From the NCBI GenBank assembly GCA_009869945.1, contig WIXG01000808.1, forward strand, positions 1 through 20,353: a stretch of 20,353 nt of DNA, written 5' to 3'. Shown piece by piece: positions 7,501-17,271 of the stretch (its first letter is position 1; every line of letters starts with the position of its first letter). The notes under the pieces are model-generated. The model had not been told where the DNA came from. It made no database searches and saw only the letters and a list, made by a program, of their open reading frames with translations. The position numbers and the translations under genes were made by a program. This stretch comes from Mesaphorura yosii. Lineage: Eukaryota > Arthropoda > Collembola > Poduromorpha > Tullbergiidae.

Positions 7501-9809
7501 TTACATGTTTGGCTTGTTCAGATTCGCGAAATACGTCGTCAGCGGTTGGAAGAAGATGGTGCTTGATTTCATGAAGCATTTGCGGTCTGCCGGCGTCTTT
7601 TCGAATACTGCACCGAGCTGGGCCGCGATTTCTCGCCATCCCATCCCACCAGCGCCCGACCACTCTCGCAAGGAGTGGCTCTCAAAAATCTTGCTGACGC
7701 CTCGGAACAACGGCGCGAAGCGACTCACGAATGTGTTTCTGACGACAGTTGACGAGTTAGACGATTCCGGTTCATTGAACGCCTCCCTCGTCCCGTGTAG
7801 GAGCGAAACTCCGTGCGCCAGTGCCGGCTTGCACGCGCAGGCGTCGCCAAGGCTCTGTTTGCAGTGGCAGTGCATTCGCCTCAGATTCCATTCGCATGAC
7901 AGTGGAAGCACGTGCTGCGGGTTCCGGCTGAAGAAGACATTTTGCAGAAATTGGTCGCCGGAGTCCTTCGGCCGAGTCGCTTCCGTCTCCGCCCGCAGCG
8001 CGATGATTCGCTGCACGAATCGGGCGTCGCGCATTCGCGTCAGGTTCATGAGCGCCACGCCACAGTTGAGCCCCGTCGGCCCAAAGTGTGGAATCCCACG
8101 CATTGTGAACCACGACGCGCCCGAGGCTGCCTCTGTGATGGGGACGAGGGTAGTGAATTGCGTGCTGTTCATAGCGGAGAAGTGCGACCAGAGCGTGGAG
8201 AGATTTGCGAGCGGGATTGTGTCGGCGTCGAGGTACAGGACGGAGTCTACCGTCGGAAGAATGTCCTGCGGGCAGAGCAAAACATAAATTTGTGAATTTA
8301 CTGCCGCCAAATGCGAAAATTCTAACTAAGAGTGAAATTGCGAAATTGTGAATTGCCTTACCGGTAGAAAAAGCCGCTGAAGCGAGCACGTCTTAAAAAC
8401 GTGCTTCCAGGGCGTCGTTCCCGGCACTTCCGCCGGGAAGCTCGTGCGGTGAAGTTCGAAGTGAAAATGGTGCAGGCCGGCTTCGGCTGCTTCGACAGAC
8501 AATCCTTCGAGCTAACGGAACAGCAAAAAGAAGGCCTCGATTGAGTTTCTTCCGCTCACCAGGCAAACGACAATTCAAAATTTTATGCGGTTACCAGCTT
8601 CTTGAGCACTGGCGTCGTCTCCTCGTCGCTAAACACGTAGGCGGTCAGTCTGGGCACGTGCTGCGTGAAGAGGACGGCCGCCCTGAGCATAATCATCGCA
8701 TCCCGAAGCTTTGCCATTGAGCAGCAGACGGCTACGATCCGAATTTCGTCGGCCGAGCCCTGTGGCTTTTTGTGGAAGACGAGAAACGAATACCCGCGGT
8801 GGACCTCGACCGCCTTTCGTCCACCCATCACCCGCTCGCTCGCCTCCGCGTCGTAGCGGTAGCCAAGGCGTGTGAAATTCTGCACAACCTGCACGTTCGA
8901 TCGCACGCTTTTCCGCCCCGTCCGATCCGGCCTGTCATCTCCCCAGTAAAGGACGATGCCCTTCGTGTTGGTCGAGTCCACGTTGACGATGAACGTCCGC
9001 TCGTGCTGGGGCGGGATTTGGCGTCCGACGGAGAGGGACAGCGCCCACTCGTGCGGAGCGACGCGGACGGGTCGCGTGAGGTCGAGCACCGCGCATGTGC
9101 CGGCCGACACGAGCTGCGTTTGTGGGTTCCCGTCGTAGCACGACACGTGTATGCCTGCGGCCAGTAGCCGGCGGGCGTACTCGCCGTCGCCTCCGCCAAG
9201 GTCGATGACCGACCGCGCCCCGACGGCGGTGAAGAAATCCACCAGCTTGCTCGCCGTTCCGTTCCCGAAGTGGGAGCGGTGGTAGCGTGCCGTGTCGGAG
9301 CCCGACCAAAATCCACGCTCGCGGTTGATGTGCACGTCGTTTGTCCCGTTTAGAATCTCCTCAAAGAAACTGGAGTGATCGCGGCTTTGATTTTGTGTCT
9401 TTGGCTTCGTTGGAGTCGCAGTCATATTCTTGCTCCACATCGGACTCGCCGCGGGTGTCGTCTTTGTAGTGGCGGAGCTGGAACTTGAACGATGGAAGAC
9501 GGCAACAGTGACAGGGACTGGGGGACTTCGTTGGCGTGGAAGGGAAGTGACGATGTAATGCAAAGCTCGGTGAATTGGCATGGGTACAAATTTTGGCGTG
9601 GTCGTGCGCCTTACTTCCTCCTCATTAACGAGCGTGCCCATACGTGTCCGTGTCCACAAGAAAACGATGGACAGAACAACAAAGACGAGCAGCAGCCACT
9701 TGGCGGTTTGGCCGCGGGAGCGCCCACACACGCGCCAGAAATGCAGCAGCATTCTCGAAGGTGAAGACACGCTTGGCTTGGTTTGACTCTCGATTGGATC
9801 AAAGTGCAA
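7501..9809 (-). CDS. Fusion: SAM methyltransferase-like domain plus GT8 glucoside xylosyltransferase
   Basis: Exons 8595-9809, 8362-8511 and 7501-8265, all joined at phase 0 (AAGCTG|GTAACC to GTTAG|CTC; CTACCG|GTAAGG to CCGCAG|GAC), give 709 residues. Residues about 38-52 (WLLLVFVVLSIVFLW) form a signal anchor, so a type II Golgi protein is expected, followed by a Ser/Thr/Pro-rich stem. Residues about 185-348 resemble class I methyltransferases: SVIDLGGGDGEYARRLLAAG is motif I, and CYDGNP ends strand 2. From residue 355 to the end it matches GXYLT-type GT8 enzymes: IRIVAVCCS, TCSLQRLFLPDILPTVDSV, the DAD metal site at 468-470, TGLNCGVALMNLTRMR, SGDQFLQNVFF and LLHG. GXYLTs transfer xylose from UDP-xylose to O-glucose on EGF repeats of Notch-like proteins. 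The methyl acceptor is unknown and the methyltransferase may be inactive. A later start at Met20 is possible. The polyadenylation signal is close downstream. Confidence 0.85.
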
Positions 9810-11742
<1,933 letters not shown>

Positions 11743-11825
11743 ATTGCCAGTTGCATCCTGAGTTGGCATCGCGCTACATTTGTATTTTTACTTTATTTTT
11801 GTTTCCACGCTGCACTGATTGTATT

Positions 11826-11831
11826 AATAAA
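11826..11831 (+). terminator. Polyadenylation signal of GALE
   Basis: AATAAA 84 bases after the GALE stop codon, in the right orientation and in AT-rich sequence. Confidence 0.55.
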
Positions 11832-12102
11832 TTAGCCATGGCAATTCATTCTGAATTCTGCTGGAAATAGGCCCAGAATTACATCAGAAGCCGCCGATTG
11901 GATTTCAATCGAGATTCGAGAGCTAAAACATTGAATTCACATTTTACAATTTCGAATGCGATTCGAACCTGGTTTCACCTTCACATGGAATATGTGCATG
12001 TATTTTATGGCAGTTGGAAGAGAAACGAATCATCGCTTTACTTGTGCTTACTTCTGACTTCTGTCAGGCATGGAATCCTAGAGTTGAATGGGCTAATACA
12101 TT

Positions 12103-12222
12103 CAATGAAACTAGCGCGCAGCAAAGGTTGAACTTACCATCTCTTGGCTTCGGCCCGAAATGATATGCGCCACATGCGTCACATTTGGATGTCATTGCAC
12201 CAATGTAATGCTCAGTGTAGTC
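12103..12222 (-). mobile_element. Helitron pre-helicase zinc-motif remnant
   Basis: The minus strand reads EHYIGAMTSKCDACGAYHFG, then PKPRDGKFNLCC. The order H-x2-G-x-M-x3-C-x2-C-x-A-x-H-F, then K-F-x2-C-C, is the conserved cysteine-rich block found between the Rep-type N-terminus and the Rep domain of animal Helitron proteins. The expected G-K-V/I-x-L-P continuation is lost and no Rep or Pif1 helicase sequence is seen on either side. It is an isolated fragment of a Helitron polyprotein. The match rests on remembered family patterns. Confidence 0.5.
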
Positions 12223-12293
12223 ATTTTCAATTAGGCCGACGTCATTAATAAAAATAAAAATGATATGCATTAAATTGTAGTACAATAACTGCT

Positions 12294-12299
12294 TTTATT
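12294..12299 (-). terminator. Possible polyadenylation signal of the zinc-ribbon ORF
   Basis: AATAAA on the minus strand, 76 bases beyond the stop of the zinc-ribbon ORF at 12376. Confidence 0.35.
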
Positions 12300-12375
12300 T
12301 AAAATTTAAAATTGCAGTCATAGTTTTATTAGAATAGTTAGGTAAATTAGTACAAAAGAAAAAATAATAATTTAG

Positions 12376-12660
12376 TTATTTGGTGGTGGAGTTTGAGGCT
12401 GCGCTGGTGCAATATGTGGGAGTAATGCACGCCCACTCACGCAACACATCCCTCCTGCATGTGGCGCACCGAGCACCTGCCCCCTGATGCAGGCCGCAGT
12501 CGCCGCAGAAAGTTTTTACATTTGGGACGCTGGCCCCACACCGCGAACAGAAATGATGCCCACCTGCCCCTCCAGCTCGCCCATCTCTGTTGCGCCCCTT
12601 GCCATTCCGTTGATACGGCGCTTGCCCGTACTCCGGGTTCCTCAGAACCTGGTCGGGCAT
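12376..12660 (-). CDS. Small zinc-ribbon protein, hypothetical
   Basis: A 94-residue ORF starting MPDQVLRNPEYGQ, then a Gly/Arg-rich linker and a Cys block: HFCSRCGASVPNVKTFCGDC, followed within ten residues by RCATCRRD. The three CxxC pairs are arranged like tandem zinc ribbons, with the CSRCG/CGDCG spacing typical of a rubredoxin-type knuckle pair. No enzyme or transporter domain accompanies them. The ATG is preceded by a pyrimidine-rich tract and CAG (at about 12663), and a donor-like AAG|GTAAGC lies further upstream on this strand (exon end 12760), so a non-coding first exon is plausible. A polyadenylation signal follows. Function is unknown; it could bind nucleic acid or a protein partner. 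It may also be a chance ORF, although the regular Cys pattern argues against that. Confidence 0.45.
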   Translation of the reverse strand: MPDQVLRNPEYGQAPYQRNGKGRNRDGRAGGAGGHHFCSRCGASVPNVKTFCGDCGLHQGAGARCATCRRDVLREWACITPTYCTSAASNSTTK

Positions 12661-13370
12661 ATCTGTCTTGAGTAAGACAAAAAAAACTGCTCAATTAGTC
12701 CTCAGCACGACATTAAACTGCAAAACTGTCCTTAGCACGACGCACTAAACTGCTTACCTTGAGAGTCATAACGAAGACGCGAAACCCCTCCGTCCAGACA
12801 CGACGTAAAGCTGTTTTTTTCGGTCATCAGTCTCTAAACTGCTTCGTCCAAGGCAGGCACGACGTAAAACTGCTGGTGGCCGTGCCACATCACGGTGCAT
12901 GCTTGATGCGTGATGAGGACGGCGTTGAAAAGTTCAATTCCGCTTTTATTATTTAAAATGATTCAAACAATGAAGTCCTTGCCTGCTGCGCGCAAGATAA
13001 CGGGCAAGATTTGGTGCGTTTAAAAGAAAGATGGGAACTGATAAGTCTTGTGACTGATAATGACTGAGTGCTGTATTTGGCTTGAAAGTGTCTTTGTTTC
13101 TTTCTTTGAGCTGGGCCGAACAAAAAATTCCCTTGCGTTGCTTGAACCTGCAGGCGCGAGGATTTTCCACAAACCGACACCGAATTTAGTAAGTTTTTTA
13201 AATCGGTTAATTAATTAATTTGTCCCTATCAGCAGTCGAATTATTGATATATTGAGTTTTGCTGACTTGGAACTCAAGCTGCAGAATTCGGCGGTTTCTG
13301 AAAACTAAACTCCGTTAATTTAACTCTTTAATTTAATTTTTTTTTATTTGTCAGCGATTGAGGCAGACTA
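12661..13370. other. Non-coding stretch with a short degenerate repeat
   Basis: No supported gene. Between about 12699 and 12874 a motif close to GTCCNNAGCACGACGTAAACTGC recurs four times in the same orientation with 29-64 bp spacing. The rest is AT-rich with TTAATTAATTAA runs near 13208 and no clear features. Confidence 0.4.
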
Positions 13371-13413
13371 AGACAAACTGGACAGAGGTGACGACGACGG
13401 AGATACTTGGCGG

Positions 13414-14410
13414 TACGTGTGCACACTTTGTTATCGGTCCTCCTTTGGAGAGCCTTCCGTGAGGGTCCACAAGCTCTCCGTGGACAACTCCGTCGAACCC
13501 GCCAATTTGCTAATTCTTAGCGATTACATTTGGAATCCACCATTAAAATTGTACCGTGCTCCAGTACACTGATAAGGTTAGAAAACAGGTTTCTCATACT
13601 TATATCATATCTCTTTTCGCTCGCACACAATTCTTCAGCTAATTGAGCTAATATTTGATTAATTTTGCAGTGAGATTAACAGTTGTGGAATTCTTCGTAT
13701 AAAACCGCCGGTTGACATCAATCTTTGCGTGAATCAAGAATTCGTAGGGGATGACAATCTGCAAGGCGATATCAATTTTGAAGATGCATTGTTCCTTAAC
13801 GAATTGAGGTCAGATTTAGTCGCATACAGTGACTTTGGCAAACACGAATTCGTGAAGCAGTTGGAGTCAAAGTCACGGTGCAGCCACCACAGCCTCAAAG
13901 AAGAAGAGAAGAAGAGAAGAAGGTGAACAAGGAGACAAGGAGGCAAAACCGGGAAGCAGGCAGAACCTGCCCAATCTGCCAGAAGGTGCTCTGCGAACCC
14001 ACATTACCAAAATCCACGAGCGGGAGCACATTTTCCGGGTGCGTGGGCTGACCTTCCCCAGCCTCATCTGCCCCCAACGGCACAAACTGGAGGTGCACGA
14101 CTTTCAGCTCGAAGGAGCGCTAAAACTGCAGTGTAAGCACTATGAAAAGAAATTCCCACGGGCGACCAATCTCCGCCTGCACGAGGCGATTCACACCGAC
14201 CAGAGGCAGTTCTAGTGCCAATTCCCCGGCTGCGGCAAGGCATTCAAGGTCACGGCTGACCTGTATTCGTACCGGTTCAGTCACATGACGCGGGAGGAAC
14301 TGCCGTTGGAGTGCGGAAGGAGATTCGGGCGAGGAGAGCGTATGCGGTGGTTGGTGCACGGACGCGGTCACGGCCAGGGCCAGCCCGAGCTCACGATAAT
14401 GACTGTTTAA
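13414..14410 (+). pseudogene. Broken C2H2 zinc-finger gene
   Basis: A possible first coding piece (13414-13550) reads YVCTLCYRSSFGEPSVRVHK, resembling the Cys-pair start of zinc-finger-associated domains. It could splice at TT|GTACCG to TTTTGCAG at 13670 and continue as EINSCGILRIKPPVDINLC up to a purine-rich tract, where the frame ends at TGA 13924-13926. C2H2 sequence resumes in other frames: RTCPICQKV (13962-13988), then after a second shift LRTHITKIHEREH, LQCKHYEKKFPRATNLRLHE and CQFPGCGKAFKV. A TAG at 13213+1000 (14213-14215) interrupts the last frame immediately before a CxxxxC finger. One Cys of the preceding finger is replaced by Tyr. Two frame changes plus a stop indicate a pseudogene of a nucleic-acid-binding zinc-finger protein. 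Two AATAAA signals follow the final stop. Confidence 0.65.
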
Positions 14411-14448
14411 CCATTAACCTTCATGTAACCAGTCCGAAGAATTTGACA

Positions 14449-14470
14449 AATAAAAGCTTACTCCAATAAA
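14449..14470 (+). terminator. Two polyadenylation signals after the zinc-finger relic
   Basis: AATAAA at 14449-14454 and again at 14465-14470, 39 and 55 bases after the terminal stop of the broken zinc-finger gene. Confidence 0.45.
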
Positions 14471-14845
14471 TTTATTCTACACCCTGCCTTCTTGTCTGTG
14501 AGCATTTCCTGGTTGTCACTGCCATCCAGCATTCAGCATAGCACTGGCTGGTAAGGCAACTGCTTTACAATACACAGGCAACAGGTGAGTCATCTCGACT
14601 CACTCCGATACACAAGCATAAGCACAACAATACGGGCTCAGGCTCAGGGAGCCAGCCGAGTACAGTGTACAGGTAAATTGAGGTGGGAACAGCTCAAAAG
14701 TTGTTATGTTTTTGTTTCTGTAGGCAGGCGTTGGCCGGAGACGTTAACTGTTATTTTGGCTTACAGTGGCTGTCTGCGGTGATTTTATAGTTAATTTACC
14801 CGTGATTGGGCTCCGTGCCAGTGCCGTGCCTTGAATCGGTGAAGG
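14471..14845 (+). other. Upstream region of the claudin-like gene, possible untranslated exon
   Basis: No protein-coding gene is supported here. A strong donor-like CAG|GTGAGT at 14585 and an acceptor-like TTTCTGTAG ending at 14722 could frame a non-coding first exon and intron for the claudin-like gene that starts at 14846. Confidence 0.3.
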
Positions 14846-15929
14846 ATGTCCCGCTCCGTCCGCTCGATGAGTACTTTGTACTCCCAACGGGCACCACGGA
14901 CAGCTAAATTCGAAATTCAGATACCAAAACCGTCGGGTAAGACCAGGCTCTTGATTACTGATTAACTACTCAATTAACTAAAGATAGATTAATTAATTAA
15001 CAATTAACTGATTCTGTGCCAGGTTCACTTGTGACTGGTTCCATTCTGACTTACGCCGCCAGTATTTTGCTGTTAATCTGTTTTGCCAGGTAGGTTAACT
15101 GGAATTTGGTAATCAATAAAGTTAATAGTCAGATTTTGCTCTAACTTGGTTGTTAATTGCAGTCCTTACTGGCTCGTGTCTTGGGAGCTGACCTTCAGCC
15201 CGTTTAAGAAGATGGGGCTGTGGGAGATTTGTTTCGACAACTACCGACATCCGCACTATCAGTTTGACAAGCTCTTTCATGGCTGCCACTACGTATTCAG
15301 TGACGAGTATCGAATTATTCGCGAGTGGCTCCTGCCCGGTTGGCTCATGGCAGTGCAGTCCTTCGTCACGCTCGCCTTCATGGCTTCACTAGCGTCGATG
15401 ACCATGCTAGCGATGCTCGTGACAAGATTCCCGCTACAGTTTGTGCTCAGCTCCGAGTGGATCCTCACCGTGGCGTGTGCGCTAGGAAATGCTGTATCAG
15501 GTAATTAATTGGCGGGCAAGCTCGCAATTTATAATTGCTGATCTCTGGTCAGTGCTCTGGTTTTTGACTGACGTGGAATTTTTGGCTTTTATTTGCTTGC
15601 TTTCAGCATTCTTCATGTTCTTGGCCGTCGCCGTCTTCGGCGGCGAGTGTTTCCGTCGAGATTGGGTCCAGTACCCGACCTACAACTACCTTTCTTGGGG
15701 CTACGCATTCGCCGTCGTGTCCATGTTCATCTTTGCGTTTGCGGGTTTCTCCCTGTGGGGAGAGTCGAAGGAGGCCAAGCAGCGGACGATCGAAGGCGAT
15801 GGACACGCCGTCCTCCAGATGCACCCGACGAATGGCAATGGAAACGGGCACGAGCCTGAAGGGGATCCGCAGCCTCACGTTCACGGTGGAATGTCGAATC
15901 CTGGCTCCGATATCCACCACTTTGTGTAA
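14846..15929 (+). CDS. Claudin/PMP22-like four-helix membrane protein
   Basis: Four exons, 14846-14936, 15023-15089, 15163-15500 and 15607-15929, give 272 residues; all introns have GT-AG ends and frame-consistent joins. Helix 1 is GSILTYAASILLLICFA. It is followed by an extracellular loop with the claudin-superfamily signature W-x-GLW-x-C-type arrangement (YWLVSWELTF, then MGLWEICF, and a later GC in FHGCHYVF). Helix 2 (WLMAVQSFVTLAFMASLASM), helix 3 (EWILTVACALGNAVS joined to AFFMFLAVAVFGG) and helix 4 (YAFAVVSMFIFAFAGFSLW) follow. The roughly 65-residue cytoplasmic tail is rich in Gly, Asn, His and Pro and ends in DIHHFV, a possible PDZ-binding terminus. Members act at septate or tight junctions or as membrane organisers in arthropod epithelia. 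The exact orthologue was not identified. An alternative start at Met8 is possible. Confidence 0.85.
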
Positions 15930-16163
15930 AGAAATAAGAAATCTTAACCAAAACGTCAAAACAAACAAGCAAGATCTGCCTAAACACATCTGCATTTAAT
16001 TTGTAACTTGAATCCGTCCATGACAAAAGCAATGACAAGACAATGAATAATTTAATCTGCACTTAATTAATTGAATAGTTGTAAAGATAAGCTTTAGTGA
16101 AGATGTGAACTTAATTTATACCACTTTCTATGCATAATGCATATTTATACAAATTTTCCTTCT
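15930..16163. other. Convergent 3' intergenic region
   Basis: AT-rich spacer between the claudin-like gene (plus) and the SET-domain relic (minus). A plus-strand AATAAA at 16186-16191, just beyond it, is a candidate but rather distant polyadenylation signal for the claudin-like gene. Confidence 0.4.
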
Positions 16164-16853
16164 TCAGATGCCACGTAAGAGGAAAAATAAACTTTTCTTT
16201 TGACCTGTGACAATTCCAGCTGCCATCAACCTGGCCATTATGTGGGGCGCTATGGTCTCCATGAATTCCCGGACATTGGTCCCCAGCAGAGCTCCGCCGT
16301 TCGCCTCACAGTCTTGAACCACTCCTTCACCTCCGCCTTGCGGTCTTCTCCAGCAGTTGCAGTCGTCGCAATTGTGATTCAAGAAGGAGGGAGTGAGCCA
16401 AAGCCCGGCTCCATTCGCGCTGACGTACCCAAACGCATTATAAATTCCTTCGATGCGTTTCACGTCGACCAGGCCACTGTCGGAGCCGTCTTCCCCTTCG
16501 CCGGTGGAGAGTGAGCCCAATTCTAGCCCAGCGTACAGTTTGTAAAGTTCCCTGCTTAGCTCGGGGCGGTTTCGGGGCTTGAGCGCAACAGCAGCGCAGA
16601 GCTCGGCGTGAGTTGGGTCGAGCAAGCGACCAGTTTCCAAAACGACGGCCTGCACCTACGGTGCCTGGTGGAAGGAATTGCTGCTGCTGCGGAGCGCGAC
16701 TTCCTTCAGCGAGAAAGCAAACGCCTTGCTGGCCAGCACGATTTGCCCTGCCTTAAGTTTGTCTGTGACGAACCCTCTACCACACCCGTCCGAAGTGGCC
16801 GACACGACCACTGGACAGCAGTCCGCAGCCATGAACTTTGTTGCGCATGTCAT
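16164..16853 (-). pseudogene. SMYD-like SET-domain gene with in-frame stop
   Basis: The N-terminal segment, SDGCGRGFVTDKLKAGQIVL followed by ASKAFAF, matches the opening of SET domains (G-R-G-x-x-x-x-x-x-x-x-A-G-x-x-V/L). The frame then meets a TAG at 16656-16658 and continues without a shift: VQAVVLETGRLLDPTHAELC, RELYKLYAGLE and IYNAFGYVSANGAGLWLTPS followed by FLNHNCDDCNC, corresponding to the N-x-F ... NHSC core of SMYD-type lysine methyltransferases. The usual GEEI-x-x-SY strand after NHxC is absent, and the sequence diverges to a stop at 16164. The tract around the stop could be a 51-nt intron, but its donor would be the poor GTCGCG. With a stop and a missing catalytic strand, loss of methyltransferase function is likely. 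Confidence 0.6.
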
Positions 16854-17139
16854 CTCATGTCGGTTGTGCTAATTAATGCATGCATATTTGCTTCAAGAAT
16901 GCAGGGTCGCGCGAGCACGCTTCTTAAATAAATTAATCGATTGAAGCAGATTAGCAGAGAAGCTGTTCTTCGATCGGTCGATCGATCACGAGCATGCGGC
17001 GTGGCAGTAGAGCGATCTTGCATATGAAACATGTGGCAATCATTCTTCAATTCGAAGCTAAGAAAATTTTCCAGTCGTCATCAGGTCGAGTTCTATCAGC
17101 TTTCTTTCGACTAAAACGTATTAATTAATTCATGCAACC
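16854..17139. other. Intergenic, nothing recognised
   Basis: AT-rich spacer between the SET-domain relic and the aspartic peptidase, both on the minus strand. A small GATCG-rich palindromic patch (about 16971-16987) is the only local feature. Confidence 0.4.
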
Positions 17140-17145
17140 TTTATT
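17140..17145 (-). terminator. Polyadenylation signal of the aspartic peptidase
   Basis: AATAAA on the minus strand, about 127 bases beyond the stop at 17272. Confidence 0.45.
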
Positions 17146-17271
17146 TTCTGTCATTCGAGCGAGTAAAATGATAAAAAAAAAGTGAAACAAATGTAAAATG
17201 GGTCAAGCTGTAGCCAAAATAATGAAAAAACGTTCATTTCCACGTAAAAAGTGAAAAACAGAAAATTCTGT

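Noticed and set aside
7505..8287. Plus-strand ORF of 260 codons opposite the xylosyltransferase exon
   Set aside because: The minus strand carries clear GT8 motifs (DAD, SGDQF, LLHG); the plus frame is a by-product of GC-rich codon use.
8828..9316. Overlapping minus-strand ORFs rich in Arg, Ser and Thr
   Set aside because: Shadows of the methyltransferase exon in other frames, with low-complexity composition.
12846..12903. Short minus-strand ORF beginning MWHGHQQFYVV
   Set aside because: Only 18 codons, built from the degenerate CACGAC repeat; at most an upstream ORF in a putative 5' untranslated exon.
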